The notes: generated by a model from the sequence alone, not told the origin. Shown: positions 16,228 to 25,425, numbered from the stretch's first letter. The stretch: 49,397 bases of DNA from an uncultured Pseudomonadota bacterium (GCA_903838705.1 CAILZL010000035.1:1-49397); one strand, 5' to 3'. Program-made: numbers and translations.

Positions 16228-17610
16228 ATGAAACTCTCCTTCCACGGCGCAGATCGCGACGTCACCGGTTCCTGTCACATGCTTGAATGTGCCGGAAAGA
16301 AAATCCTGATCGACTGCGGCCTGTTTCAAGGCAGTCATGAACTCAATCAGGACAATGCTGCGGAATTTGGCTTCGATGCCACCAGCATTGACTATGTATT
16401 GCTCACCCATGCCCATCTTGACCACTGCGGTCGCCTGCCTTTGCTGGTCAAACGCGGCTTTCAGGGCGAAATTATCTGTACCGCAGCCACACGTGAGCTG
16501 GCCAGAGTTGTCTTGCTTGATGCCGCCCATCTTCAGGATGAGGATGCACAACGCAATGCGCGAAGGGCACGACGCCAGAACAGAAAGTCAGAGGCTGATG
16601 AACCACTTTACTCGCTTCTTGATGCAATGAATTGTTTCGAGTGCTTTGGTCGAAAAGCACATTACGGCAAAGCAATCGAACTTGCTCCGGGCCTGACTGC
16701 AACCTACTACGACGCCGGTCATATTCTCGGCTCTGCGAGCATTCGCCTTGAGTACAAAGCTAAAGACACGCTGAAGAGCATTACCTTCTCCGGGGACCTC
16801 GGCAACAGCGGACGCCCGCTGTTGCGCGACCCTGTGCCCCCACCCCATTCAGATGTCGTGGTCATGGAAACCACCTATGGAGATCGATTGCACCGGTCCC
16901 TGCCGGACTCAGTAAATGAACTGTACCAAGCAATCAGCGGCGCTTTTCAGCGTGGCGGCAATGTCATCATTCCAACATTTGCTCTGGAACGCGCTCAGGA
17001 AATACTTTTCTACCTGCGCGAAGGTGTACAGCAAGGCAAACTCGCCGGCGCCATGCAGGTATTTCTCGATTCACCCATGGCCATTTCCGCAACTGAAGTA
17101 TTCATAAGGCATCCTGAATGCTTCGACGAACAGGCGACTACTCTGCTGCGCAACGGACAGGATCTGTTTGCCGTACCAGGTCTGCATCTGATCCGTGACA
17201 CCAGCGAGTCCATGGCGATCAATCGATTTTCTGGTGCAGTCATCATGGCTGGCTCAGGCATGTGTACAGGCGGTCGCGTCCGGCATCACCTGAAGCACAA
17301 CTTATGGCGCAGTGATTCCACGATCATCTTTGTGGGCTATGCCGCAGCCGGTACGCTGGCACGGCGAATCATTGATGGCGCCAGATTCATCACACTGTTT
17401 GGCGAAGAAATTCCGGTTCAGGCCAGAATTTATACGATCAACGGATTTTCCGCCCATGCTGATCGTGACGAACTGCTTGCCTGGCACAAAGCCATTGCAC
17501 CAGTGAAGACCTTCCTCGTGCATGGTGATGAGCAGGTGATGCAAAGCTTTCAGAAACGTCTGACGGGTCAGGTCGAGCTGCCACGCAGGAATGAAGTGTT
17601 TGAGTTGTGA
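16228..17610 (+). CDS. Metallo-beta-lactamase / beta-CASP RNA-processing exonuclease-like protein
   Basis: A 460-residue protein combining a metallo-beta-lactamase core with a beta-CASP domain, the architecture of RNase J and CPSF73-type nucleases. Zinc-binding motifs are visible: T-H-A-H-L-D-H-C-G near residue 58, D-A-G-H-I-L-G-S-A near 164, and S-G-D-L-G near 190. Later features are E-T-T-Y-G-D-R, the glycine-rich M-A-G-S-G-M-C-T-G-G, F-S-A-H-A-D-R-D-E and the closing H-G-D-E. This short type is common in proteobacteria and is often located with universal stress and PEP synthase genes; its RNA substrate is unknown. The frame extends three codons upstream to a TTG next to AAGGA. I take the ATG, though the TTG is only two bases from the box and cannot be fully excluded. 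It should be cytoplasmic. Confidence 0.88.
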   Translation: MKLSFHGADRDVTGSCHMLECAGKKILIDCGLFQGSHELNQDNAAEFGFDATSIDYVLLTHAHLDHCGRLPLLVKRGFQGEIICTAATRELARVVLLDAAHLQDEDAQRNARRARRQNRKSEADEPLYSLLDAMNCFECFGRKAHYGKAIELAPGLTATYYDAGHILGSASIRLEYKAKDTLKSITFSGDLGNSGRPLLRDPVPPPHSDVVVMETTYGDRLHRSLPDSVNELYQAISGAFQRGGNVIIPTFALERAQEILFYLREGVQQGKLAGAMQVFLDSPMAISATEVFIRHPECFDEQATTLLRNGQDLFAVPGLHLIRDTSESMAINRFSGAVIMAGSGMCTGGRVRHHLKHNLWRSDSTIIFVGYAAAGTLARRIIDGARFITLFGEEIPVQARIYTINGFSAHADRDELLAWHKAIAPVKTFLVHGDEQVMQSFQKRLTGQVELPRRNEVFEL

Positions 17611-17887
17611 TTCCGCTATCGGAAAACAGAGATTGAGTCCGGTTGGGCACTGAAAGTCTTTGGCTGCACAGGTATCAACTCACCTTCAATACAGCACCAT
17701 CCCGAAGTCAGTTAGGGACAGTTACGCATGCGAAAGTAAATGCGGATGTCGTAGTGTGATCAACGGTCAGACCATCCGGTTTTCTGCACTCTCTTAGCGG
17801 TTCATCTCTCATGTATGCACTCACATTAATCTGCCGGTTTATCACCAGATATCTGCAATCGTCTTCTATGACTGAGGTAGTACAGAC

Positions 17888-18871
17888 ATGACAGCATGGA
17901 AGCATCTGGTCGTGGCCATTGCCAATCCATTCGCCGGGCGTCAGATGGCGATCAGGAAGGCGAGTGAGATGGCCGCTCTGTGTGGCGCACGCATTACTCT
18001 GTTTCATGCGTTCTCCATGCCGTATCCATTGCCTGACCCCGCCCCGAAATCCACTACCGGGGCCTTGCAGGCCGCCATGGAATACCGGCTCAAAGGTCTG
18101 GAAAAACTGGCCAGGCCTCTTAGAAAAAAAGGCGTTGCTGTCGAGTGTGTGGTGGAGTGGGATTTCCCGGCTCACGAAGCCATTGTGCGCCATCTGTTAC
18201 GCAGCAAACCGGATCTGCTGATTGCCGAGTCACATCGTCACGGCACCATCGGCCGATGGCTGCTGGCCAACACGGACTGGGAATTGATTCGTGCTTGCCC
18301 CTGTCCGCTATGGTTCGTCAAATCGCGGCACTCGGTCGAGAACCCAGCTATTCTGGCGGCGGTTGATCCCCTGCATGCGCATGCCAAACCATCAAAGCTT
18401 GATGATCTTATTCTTGACCATGCCGCCACATTGCTTGCCAATCTGGGTGGGGCAATAAATGTTGTGCATGCCTACACGGCACCACTGAGCAGTGCCAGTT
18501 CAAATTACGTTGAACCCTTCAGAATCCCTCTTTCACAAGATCGCACACAACGATTCCTGTCAGGCATCAGATCGCAGGTTGAGCAATTAGCCAGACGACA
18601 TGGACTTTCTGCCAGCCAATGTATCCTGAAAGAAGGTGATCCGGTTACCGTGATCAGTGCAGTAGCTGAGAAGAAATCAACAGACGTGCTGGTCATGGGT
18701 GCCGTATCCCGTCATGAGCTTAAACGGATATTCATTGGCAGCACTGCAGAAAAACTGATCGACAAGGTACGCTGTGATCTACTGATCATCAAACCAGACT
18801 TGTTCAGGACTGCCGTGCGAAAACAGAGCGCAAGCACCCGACTGCATCTCAAGGAATCAACCAGAACATGA
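17888..18871 (+). CDS. Tandem universal stress protein (UspE-like)
   Basis: A 327-residue protein made of two UspA domains, roughly residues 1-145 and 155-315. Each ends in the usual hydrophobic strand: A-C-P-C-P-L-W-F-V-K in the first and V-R-C-D-L-L-I-I-K-P in the second. The second domain keeps V-L-V-M-G-A-V-S-R-H and I-G-S-T-A-E-K, near the ATP-binding loop pattern G-x2-G-x9-G-S/T but without a clean first glycine pair. Two-domain Usp proteins of the UspE type act in stress survival, with unclear molecular function. GAGG lies ten bases before the ATG. Its stop overlaps the start of ppsA by four bases (ATGA), so the two are translated together, pointing to a joint role in carbon or energy stress. 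Cytoplasmic. Confidence 0.88.
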   Translation: MTAWKHLVVAIANPFAGRQMAIRKASEMAALCGARITLFHAFSMPYPLPDPAPKSTTGALQAAMEYRLKGLEKLARPLRKKGVAVECVVEWDFPAHEAIVRHLLRSKPDLLIAESHRHGTIGRWLLANTDWELIRACPCPLWFVKSRHSVENPAILAAVDPLHAHAKPSKLDDLILDHAATLLANLGGAINVVHAYTAPLSSASSNYVEPFRIPLSQDRTQRFLSGIRSQVEQLARRHGLSASQCILKEGDPVTVISAVAEKKSTDVLVMGAVSRHELKRIFIGSTAEKLIDKVRCDLLIIKPDLFRTAVRKQSASTRLHLKESTRT

Positions 18872-21312
18872 CCAGCCGATACCGTTATATACGGTTTTTC
18901 CAGGAACTAGGTATCAGCGACGCACCCCTGGTGGGCGGCAAGAATGCGGCCCTCGGCGAAATGTATCAGGCATTGACTTCACAGGGTGTCAGAGTACCCA
19001 ACGGTTTTGCCATCACTGCCGATGCCTATCGGCTTATGCTGGATAGTGCAGGCGCATGGTCCAGTCTTCATACAGCACTGGATGACCTCAAGTCCAATGA
19101 CATGCATGATTTGCAGCGGCGTGGACAGATGGCACGCCAGATTGTGCATGACGCGCCCTTACCGGAATTGTTGCGAAACGAAATACTGAATGCTTATCGG
19201 ACACTGTGCAGTGAGTATGGCGATACGATCAGCGTAGCGGTGCGCAGTTCAGCCACGGCTGAAGACCTGCCTACTGCCAGCTTTGCCGGTCAGCAGGAAA
19301 CCTTCCTGAATATTCGTGGTGAGGATCAGTTACTGGAAGCCTGCAAGCGCTGTTTTGCCAGTTTGTTTACTGATCGGGCCATCCACTATCGTATCGATCA
19401 GCACTTCGATCATTTCAGTGTTGGCCTGTCGATCGGCATCATGAAGATGGTTCGATCTGATCTTGCGACCAGCGGCATCATGTTTTCGCTCGATACGGAA
19501 ACAGGTTTTCGCGATGTGGTACTGATCAGCGCCGCATACGGGCTGGGTGAAAACATCGTACAGGGCGCAGTTGATCCGGATGAGTTCTATGTATTCAAAC
19601 CCACTCTGGAACAGGGTTATCGAGAGGTACTGCGCCGCAAGCTGGGTACCAAGAAACTCAAGATGCTGTATGACAGCAATCAGGTTGGGCAGTCAACCCG
19701 TAATATCGAAACCAGTGAGTCTGAACGAGGCCGGTTTTGCCTAAGTGACAGCGAGGTGCTGACTCTCGCTGATTATGCGGTGAAAGTGGAACGGCACTTC
19801 AGCGCCAAATCCGGTCAGCCAACGCCTATGGACATGGAGTGGGCCAAGGACAGCATTGATGGGCAGTTGTACATGCTGCAGGCCCGCCCTGAAACAGTCG
19901 CATCGCAAGCACAGAACAAGGTGTTTGATGAATATCACCTGCGTGGCACCGGTACGCTACGACTCACAGGCAAGGCCATCGGCACCCGCATCGGCAGTGG
20001 TCCTGCAAGAGTGATTCCCACCCCTGCCGACATCAAGGACTTCAGAGCAGGTGAAGTACTGGTCACCGACATCACCACACCGGACTGGGAACCGATCATG
20101 AAACAGGCTGCAGCGATTATCACCAATCGCGGTGGTCGCACCTGCCATGCAGCCATCGTCGCCCGCGAACTGGGCATTCCAGCCATCATCGGCACCGGTA
20201 ATGCGACTGAGCAGTGTCGCAATGGCGAGATGCTGACTGTTGTATGCAGTAGCGGTGAAATCGGCCGGGTTTTCGAAGGTGCAATACCCTTTGAAGTAAG
20301 GCATATCGATGCCAGCAATGTGCCACGTACGAACACCAGAATCATGTTGATACTGGGCAACCCGGAGCTGGCTTTTCAGACCAGCTTCCTGCCCAACGAT
20401 GGAGTGGGACTGGCACGCATGGAATTTATCATCAGCGAATATGTGAAAGCCCATCCGATGGCATTGCTCCATCCGGACAAGGTAACAGATGCACAGGAGC
20501 GTGCAGACCTCGATGCCCTGACCCGCCTGTATCCCAGACGCAGTGATTTCTTCATTGAGCGACTCTCAGAAGGCATTGCTGTTCTGGCCGCAGCGTTTTA
20601 TCCCAAACCGGTCATCGTGCGCATGTCGGACTTCAAGAGCAATGAATATGCAGCCCTGCTGGGCGGACGCCAATTTGAACCCGAGGAAGAAAACCCTATG
20701 CTGGGGTTCAGAGGGGCTTCGCGCTACTCACACCCTGCCTATACCGAAGGCTTTGCGCTGGAGTGTGCCGCCATCAAGCGTGTCCGCGGAAAGATGGGCC
20801 TGACCAATGTAAAAGTCATGATCCCTTTCTGCCGTAGAGTGCAGGAAGCGCAGACTACCCTTGAAACCATGCGTAAGTATGGCTTGCAGCGTGGCGAGCA
20901 GGGTCTTGAAGTTTACGTGATGTGCGAGATCCCCAATAACGTGCTGCTGATTGATGAATTCGCCAGACACTTCGATGGCTTTTCGATCGGCTCCAATGAT
21001 CTTACTCAACTGACTCTCGGTGTGGATCGTGACTCGGAACTGGTAGCTTTCGACTTTGATGAGCGTGATGCAGGCATGAAGATCATGCTGAAAATGGCAG
21101 TCGAAGGCTGTCAGCGCAACCACCGGCATTCAGGAATCTGCGGACAGGCACCCTCAGACTATCCCGAGATAACAGAGTATCTGGTCGGACTGGGTATTGA
21201 TTCGATCAGCCTTAACCCTGACTCGGTGGTCTCAACCCTGCGAAGGGTTGCCGCACTGGAACAACAGCTTGTCCGTAAAAATGAGACTGGAACAGCCAGC
21301 CTGAAATACTAG
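18868..21312 (+). CDS. ppsA: Phosphoenolpyruvate synthase
   Basis: An 814-residue enzyme converting pyruvate and ATP to phosphoenolpyruvate, AMP and phosphate, needed for gluconeogenesis. Domains in order are: the ATP-grasp domain (V-G-G-K-N-A-A-L-G-E near 22-31, S-S-A-T-A-E-D-L-P near 127-135); the swivelling phosphohistidine domain with catalytic H427 in G-R-T-C-H-A-A-I-V-A-R-E-L; and the C-terminal PEP/pyruvate barrel with F-S-I-G-S-N-D-L-T-Q-L-T-L-G-V-D-R-D and the cysteine-containing G-I-C-G-Q-A-P. Length is slightly above the usual 790. It is translationally coupled to the upstream Usp gene. It converges on the next gene, overlapping it by four bases. No PPDK-specific features or regulatory kinase gene are seen beside it. 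Confidence 0.95.
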   Translation: MTSRYRYIRFFQELGISDAPLVGGKNAALGEMYQALTSQGVRVPNGFAITADAYRLMLDSAGAWSSLHTALDDLKSNDMHDLQRRGQMARQIVHDAPLPELLRNEILNAYRTLCSEYGDTISVAVRSSATAEDLPTASFAGQQETFLNIRGEDQLLEACKRCFASLFTDRAIHYRIDQHFDHFSVGLSIGIMKMVRSDLATSGIMFSLDTETGFRDVVLISAAYGLGENIVQGAVDPDEFYVFKPTLEQGYREVLRRKLGTKKLKMLYDSNQVGQSTRNIETSESERGRFCLSDSEVLTLADYAVKVERHFSAKSGQPTPMDMEWAKDSIDGQLYMLQARPETVASQAQNKVFDEYHLRGTGTLRLTGKAIGTRIGSGPARVIPTPADIKDFRAGEVLVTDITTPDWEPIMKQAAAIITNRGGRTCHAAIVARELGIPAIIGTGNATEQCRNGEMLTVVCSSGEIGRVFEGAIPFEVRHIDASNVPRTNTRIMLILGNPELAFQTSFLPNDGVGLARMEFIISEYVKAHPMALLHPDKVTDAQERADLDALTRLYPRRSDFFIERLSEGIAVLAAAFYPKPVIVRMSDFKSNEYAALLGGRQFEPEEENPMLGFRGASRYSHPAYTEGFALECAAIKRVRGKMGLTNVKVMIPFCRRVQEAQTTLETMRKYGLQRGEQGLEVYVMCEIPNNVLLIDEFARHFDGFSIGSNDLTQLTLGVDRDSELVAFDFDERDAGMKIMLKMAVEGCQRNHRHSGICGQAPSDYPEITEYLVGLGIDSISLNPDSVVSTLRRVAALEQQLVRKNETGTASLKY

Positions 21313-21902
21313 CGAGTTTCTATTTCCCGTAAAGCTTTGCGCAAAGCCGCAAGCTCATTGCGATAGGCTTCAGCATCTCCATAATCTACAAACTCAGGAT
21401 AGCGTGCATGTGCGCCCTGCATCCGCCTTGCATGCTTGATCGGGCACCAGTACTGCTCGGTACGTGCAGCAATCTCACGAGCATAAGCAATAACACCATT
21501 GCCGTAAGAGCAATAAGCACAATTAAGTCTTTCAACCAGATTCAGATAGGCGAGCTGGTTGCGATCAAAGATCAGATAGTCACTCCTCCTGACTTTAACT
21601 ATCCCGTACACAGGAAAACAGATGAGCTGATACAGAGAAAACAGCAGATCAAGCAGTAGTAACGGCAACACCATGGAGTAAATTACCGGCGCCGTCAGCA
21701 GAATAAGTGGCCGACTGCCCAGCACATAGCGCAACAACCCCATTCTGAATTGCCGATGCTGCCGTGTGACCAGCTGATCAAAGGTGACCTTTTTAGCATG
21801 CAGGGTGAATTTCAGTTCTGCACGGCGCCTGGCAAGCTCGTTATCAAGCTCTTCCTCAAGGGCGCGTATGCGCAGCAGCAGCGCAGCAATAGCGGGATTC
21901 AT
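21309..21902 (-). CDS. Uncharacterised membrane protein with a CxxC motif
   Basis: A 197-residue protein without a function known to me, though it looks like a conserved proteobacterial family. Residues about 1-45 form a charged coiled-coil-like helix (R-A-L-E-E-E-L-D-N-E-L). One or two hydrophobic membrane segments follow near 70-105 (L-I-L-L-T-A-P-V-I-Y-S-M-V-L-P-L-L-L-L-D). A soluble C-terminal half contains L-N-C-A-Y-C-S-Y-G-N-G near 130, a third cysteine in Y-W-C-P-I-K-H, and another amphipathic helix. The C-A-Y-C ... C-P-I-K-H arrangement could bind a metal. I start at the ATG preceded by a run of Gs (AAGGGGGGAAG); the frame opens ten codons earlier at a TTG. It converges with ppsA, overlapping its stop. 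Confidence 0.75.
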   Translation of the reverse strand: MNPAIAALLLRIRALEEELDNELARRRAELKFTLHAKKVTFDQLVTRQHRQFRMGLLRYVLGSRPLILLTAPVIYSMVLPLLLLDLLFSLYQLICFPVYGIVKVRRSDYLIFDRNQLAYLNLVERLNCAYCSYGNGVIAYAREIAARTEQYWCPIKHARRMQGAHARYPEFVDYGDAEAYRNELAALRKALREIETR

Positions 21903-22077
21903 TGCACTTCCCCCCTTAGAATAATTACTCAAAAGTTCTGGTCATAAATTCCATGTGTCACTGTACTCCTAAATAAATAAGAACAAAATTATTGGGGGAT
22001 GACCGCTAAAAATGGGAACTGGCAAAGGTATGACTTCCATAGCCTCTGAAGCGATCAGTATTTCAACAGGCTTGATG

Positions 22078-23634
22078 TCATGAATTTGCAGTTGGCTGCT
22101 TGATGCTCAATTCATCAATTGTGGCCAGCAATGCCCTGGTATCTACCGGCTTGCTGAGAAATCGGCAATTTGGCACTGGTTCCTTGAGTCCTCGTAATAC
22201 TGACTGCAAATCACCACTCAGAACAATACCCGGCAACTCACAGACAAGGTGTTTTCGTATTAACTTCAGCACATCCAGTCCGGTCGATCTGCCGTCAAGG
22301 TGATAATCGGTGATGATGAGGTCATTGCAGGTGATGCTGGACAGAAGTTGCTCTACTTCGGCAACCGAACCGGCACTGAATGTCTCATAACCCTCCAGCT
22401 TGAGAAACAATTCGGTTGCCATACGCACCCCGTCATTATCCTCAACCAGAACCACACGGGCCTTATGCGTGGGAACCATGCTGCGCACAGGCACAGATTC
22501 GGCAACCTGCCTCTCAGCAATCAACAACCGCTTGGGAATTCTTATATGCGCCTGGGTGCCACTGCCAACACGCGAAGTAATTTCCACTGTAAATCCCAGC
22601 AGGCGGGCTGCCTCTTTGACTATGGCCAGACCCAGACCCACACCCATTCGGCCACCACCATGTCCGTCAATCTGATAGTACTCGTCGAAGATGCGATCCA
22701 GCTTGTCTTCAGGGATGCCGATACCGGTATCGCTGACGGTAATAACCAGAGAGTCGGATGTCTCAGGTTGGCAAGTGATAGAGACTTTACCTTCATTGGT
22801 ATATTTGATGGCATTACCTACCAGGTTCTGCAGTAACTGGTGAAACAGTGTTCGATCCGTATTCAGTATCTGATCAACGCTACTGATTTGCAGACTGATG
22901 CCCCGCACACGTGCAACCGAGTCGAACTCTGCGTGCAACTCGGTAAAAATATCCGCGATGGATGTGGGTGCAGAAACCAGTTTTACCGCACCGGATTCCA
23001 GACGACTGATCTCCAGTAGCGAATTCAGCAGACGCGCCATGCCTTCGATTGCCTGTTCCTGACAGCGTAGCAGCTCCTCACAACGCTCCACCAGATCATG
23101 AGCATGCTCCTGCTGCGCCATCTTGATCAGGGAAGCGTTGATCAAGCGAATTGCCTGCAAGGGCTGACGCAGGTCATGACTGGCTGTCGCCAGAAACCGG
23201 CTTTTGGCCCGATTGGCACGCACTGCCTCATCCTGAGCCAGAGTAAGCGCGACGTTGACCTGTCGCTGCTCAGTCATATCGCGGATAGCAGCGGCCACGA
23301 AACATTTTCCACCTGCCCGGAATGGCGCCAGTCTGATCCCCGCTGCAAACTCGCTGCCATCGGCCCGCAAGGCATATAGATCAGAAATTTTCGTTCCCAT
23401 TTCCCGGTTACGGGGATCCTTCATGTACTCCATGACATGGCTGAAGTGGCGGCAGCGCAATCGCGGTGGAATCAGGACCTCCATCGACTGACCCGTCAAT
23501 GCTTTCGGCGCATAGCCGAATACATCGCCCACAGTCTCGTTTGCAAAGCAGATGAGTCCTTGTGAATCCACGACAATCAGGGCATCAGGCGAGAAACGCA
23601 GCAACTGTTCGGTGATTTCTTGAATTTCATCCAT
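22078..23634 (-). CDS. PAS-containing hybrid sensor histidine kinase / response regulator
   Basis: A 518-residue soluble hybrid kinase. An N-terminal PAS domain (about 8-125; S-P-D-A-L-I-V-V-D-S-Q-G, F-G-Y-A-P) would sense an intracellular signal. The dimerisation/phosphoacceptor domain has H153 in A-S-H-D-L-R-Q-P-L-Q-A-I. The ATPase domain shows N-A-I-K-Y-T-N, D-T-G-I-G-I-P and G-V-G-L-G-L-A-I-V. A receiver domain ends the protein, with V-L-V-E-D-N-D and phospho-acceptor aspartate in I-I-T-D-Y-H-L-D. No membrane segment is present, so the signal is cytoplasmic, and FixL-like redox or gas sensing is possible but no haem ligand is certain. It is divergent from a second kinase/regulator pair 281 bases away, suggesting one signalling locus. 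The DNA-binding output is not within this protein. Confidence 0.92.
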   Translation of the reverse strand: MDEIQEITEQLLRFSPDALIVVDSQGLICFANETVGDVFGYAPKALTGQSMEVLIPPRLRCRHFSHVMEYMKDPRNREMGTKISDLYALRADGSEFAAGIRLAPFRAGGKCFVAAAIRDMTEQRQVNVALTLAQDEAVRANRAKSRFLATASHDLRQPLQAIRLINASLIKMAQQEHAHDLVERCEELLRCQEQAIEGMARLLNSLLEISRLESGAVKLVSAPTSIADIFTELHAEFDSVARVRGISLQISSVDQILNTDRTLFHQLLQNLVGNAIKYTNEGKVSITCQPETSDSLVITVSDTGIGIPEDKLDRIFDEYYQIDGHGGGRMGVGLGLAIVKEAARLLGFTVEITSRVGSGTQAHIRIPKRLLIAERQVAESVPVRSMVPTHKARVVLVEDNDGVRMATELFLKLEGYETFSAGSVAEVEQLLSSITCNDLIITDYHLDGRSTGLDVLKLIRKHLVCELPGIVLSGDLQSVLRGLKEPVPNCRFLSKPVDTRALLATIDELSIKQPTANS

Positions 23635-23915
23635 TTCGCAGTCCGTCAGATACCGTCAAATGAAAACCGCTCAGCGCAGACACCCAGATCCTGCGCCTGA
23701 TTCCGACAGGAATCGTGGCGAGGTAACCACAGATTTATGTCCGATACAATCAGACAATTAAGGAACTTGCGTAGCCTATTGCGGGATTTCACGGGTGTAA
23801 CCACTGTGCTTTTGCAGCATACTCACAACAGGGTGTACTCGCCATATAAAATAATCTTGGGTACGCCAATTTCAAGTGGCTGCACCAACCAGACTGATCG
23901 GAAAATGGGAATCGT
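23635..23915. promoter_or_regulatory. Divergent intergenic region between two sensor kinase genes
   Basis: These 281 bases must hold promoters for both kinases. An AT-rich block (CCATATAAAATAATC) near 23842-23856 is a plausible -10 region for the rightward kinase/regulator pair. I see no clear operator palindrome. Confidence 0.35.
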
Positions 23916-24671
23916 GTGAAAACCTCTGTTACGCCTTCAGATGATCCAACCCACTGCCTGATCGAGCAGGTTCTTGGGATTGCGCGGGTGTCTGCCCTTG
24001 AAGAAATGGCGAGCGGTTTCGCCCATGAACTCAATCAGCCACTTGGCGCGGTCACAACCTTTGCGCAAGCCGCAAAGCGCATGCTCGATCGTCCTGATCC
24101 CATGATCAAAGAAACACTGGACGTACTGGGCCACATCAGCGAAGAAGCTTTGAAGGCCGGCGAGGGAATCAGGCGCATTCGCAAGTTATTTCATCACCGG
24201 GATTCAGCACGGACGAGCTGCTCGATTGCCGAACTCGTCCAGGAACTGCAACCACTGATAGAACCCATTGCTGCGCGAAGTGCGGTTCAGCTGGCAATTG
24301 CCAGAATGCCCGCACTGCCTCATGTAGTCGTTGACCGGCTACGGATACAGCATGTGCTGCTAGCCCTGTTTCAGAATGCACTTGAAGCCAGCAAACCCGG
24401 GGATCCGCATCCCTTCATTGGCATAGACATCAAGGCTGATCAGTATCTTGTTGAGGTTGCCATGACTGACCACGGAGTCGGCATCGCTCAGGAATCAGTA
24501 CAGCACATATTCATGCCATTCTTTACAACCAAGCCGCACGGTACCGGACTTGGGCTTGCATCCAGTCGCGCCATCATAGAAGCTCACGGTGGAACCATTG
24601 GCTTCGATGCAGTCGAAGGCGGCGGCACTCGCTTCTGGTTCAGAATACCCACGTCTTCCAGCCACAGTTGA
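23916..24671 (+). CDS. Sensor histidine kinase, FixL-type transmitter without sensor domain
   Basis: A 251-residue protein that is essentially a bare transmitter. The phosphoacceptor is H37 in G-F-A-H-E-L-N-Q-P-L-G-A-V, the N-Q-P-L signature of FixL/DctB/TtrS-like kinases. The ATPase domain follows (N-A-L-E-A-S-K, D-H-G-V-G-I-A, G-T-G-L-G-L-A-S-S-R-A-I-I-E-A-H-G-G). There is no membrane segment or PAS domain, so sensing must come from the short N-terminus or a partner, possibly the divergent PAS kinase. The start is a GTG with GGGA seven bases upstream; no in-frame ATG lies before the conserved helix. The response regulator gene starts nine bases after the stop. The pair looks like a FixL/FixJ-like system. 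Confidence 0.88.
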   Translation: MKTSVTPSDDPTHCLIEQVLGIARVSALEEMASGFAHELNQPLGAVTTFAQAAKRMLDRPDPMIKETLDVLGHISEEALKAGEGIRRIRKLFHHRDSARTSCSIAELVQELQPLIEPIAARSAVQLAIARMPALPHVVVDRLRIQHVLLALFQNALEASKPGDPHPFIGIDIKADQYLVEVAMTDHGVGIAQESVQHIFMPFFTTKPHGTGLGLASSRAIIEAHGGTIGFDAVEGGGTRFWFRIPTSSSHS

Positions 24672-24680
24672 ATACCAAGT

Positions 24681-25310
24681 ATGAATGATCATCTGACTAC
24701 AACTAAACCCATGATATATGTCGTGGACGATGATGCCGGCATGCTGCGCGCATTAACCACACTGCTGGCCACAGTCGGTTATGAAGTAAGCGCATTCGCC
24801 AGCGCGGCAGAGTTTCTGGCCAACATGAATTCGGATCGGCATGGATGCGTGATCCTTGATGTACGCATGCCGGAAATGAGCGGACTTGAGCTACAGCAGC
24901 AACTCAACCGGAATGGCTCAATTCTGCCGGTGATTTTCATGACCGGGCATGGTGACATTCCGATGGCCGTGCAGGCCATGAAAGCAGGGGCCTTTGACTT
25001 CCTGCAAAAACCTTTCCGTGATCAGGATCTGCTGGACCGTATCAATACCGCACTCAAGCAGGATCTCGAAACCCGGCAGGCATTGCTGCTCCATACTGAT
25101 ATAAAGAAGCGCGCTGAATCATTGACACCACGTGAAAAGGAAGTGATGGCACACATTGTCGATGGTCATGCCAACAAGGTCATCGCCATCGACCTTGGCA
25201 TCAGTGAGCGCACCGTAGAAATCCACCGTTCCAATGTCATGGAAAAAATGGGAGCACGCTCTGTCGCACATCTGGTCAAGATGTACCTGATGGTGTCAGG
25301 GGACAGGTAA
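24681..25310 (+). CDS. FixJ/NarL-type response regulator
   Basis: A 209-residue transcription factor with an N-terminal receiver domain (acidic pocket V-V-D-D-D at 14-18, phospho-acceptor D60 in I-L-D-V-R-M-P, T-G-H-G-D-I-P and K-P-F) and a C-terminal LuxR-type helix-turn-helix (L-T-P-R-E-K-E-V-M, then I-S-E-R-T-V-E-I-H-R-S-N-V-M-E-K-M). This layout and the T-G-H-G-D-I-P-M-A-V-Q-A-M sequence are typical of FixJ/TtrR regulators paired with soluble or membrane kinases. It follows the kinase gene by nine bases and is surely its partner. Target genes are unknown; the neighbouring stress and energy genes are candidates. A weak ribosome binding site precedes the chosen ATG. Confidence 0.92.
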   Translation: MNDHLTTTKPMIYVVDDDAGMLRALTTLLATVGYEVSAFASAAEFLANMNSDRHGCVILDVRMPEMSGLELQQQLNRNGSILPVIFMTGHGDIPMAVQAMKAGAFDFLQKPFRDQDLLDRINTALKQDLETRQALLLHTDIKKRAESLTPREKEVMAHIVDGHANKVIAIDLGISERTVEIHRSNVMEKMGARSVAHLVKMYLMVSGDR

Positions 25311-25389
25311 AAATAATGAATTCAAGTATGCATCACTCATGGCACAGAGATGCATATCCTCTAAAGGCAGCTGCGTTATTTCATCCACC

Positions 25390-25425
25390 ATGAACTGATT
25401 ACAGATGTTGCTGATATCAGTTCAT
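25390..25425 (+). promoter_or_regulatory. Inverted repeat between the fixJ-like gene and cbpA
   Basis: Perfect 10-base arms ATGAACTGAT/ATCAGTTCAT are separated by 16 bases and end about 50 bases before cbpA. There is no T-run, so it is either a poor terminator for the regulator gene or an operator for cbpA. Confidence 0.45.

Noticed and set aside
16120-16551. 143-codon minus-strand frame between the LOG and beta-CASP genes
   Set aside because: Most of it overlaps the well-supported beta-CASP gene in antisense, and the free 100 bases alone show no family.
23737-23919. 60-codon frame ending in GTGTGA at the start of the FixL-like kinase
   Set aside because: The overlap would suggest coupling, but the peptide has no recognisable feature, a poor ribosome binding site (GAGG 13 bases upstream), and covers the likely promoter region.
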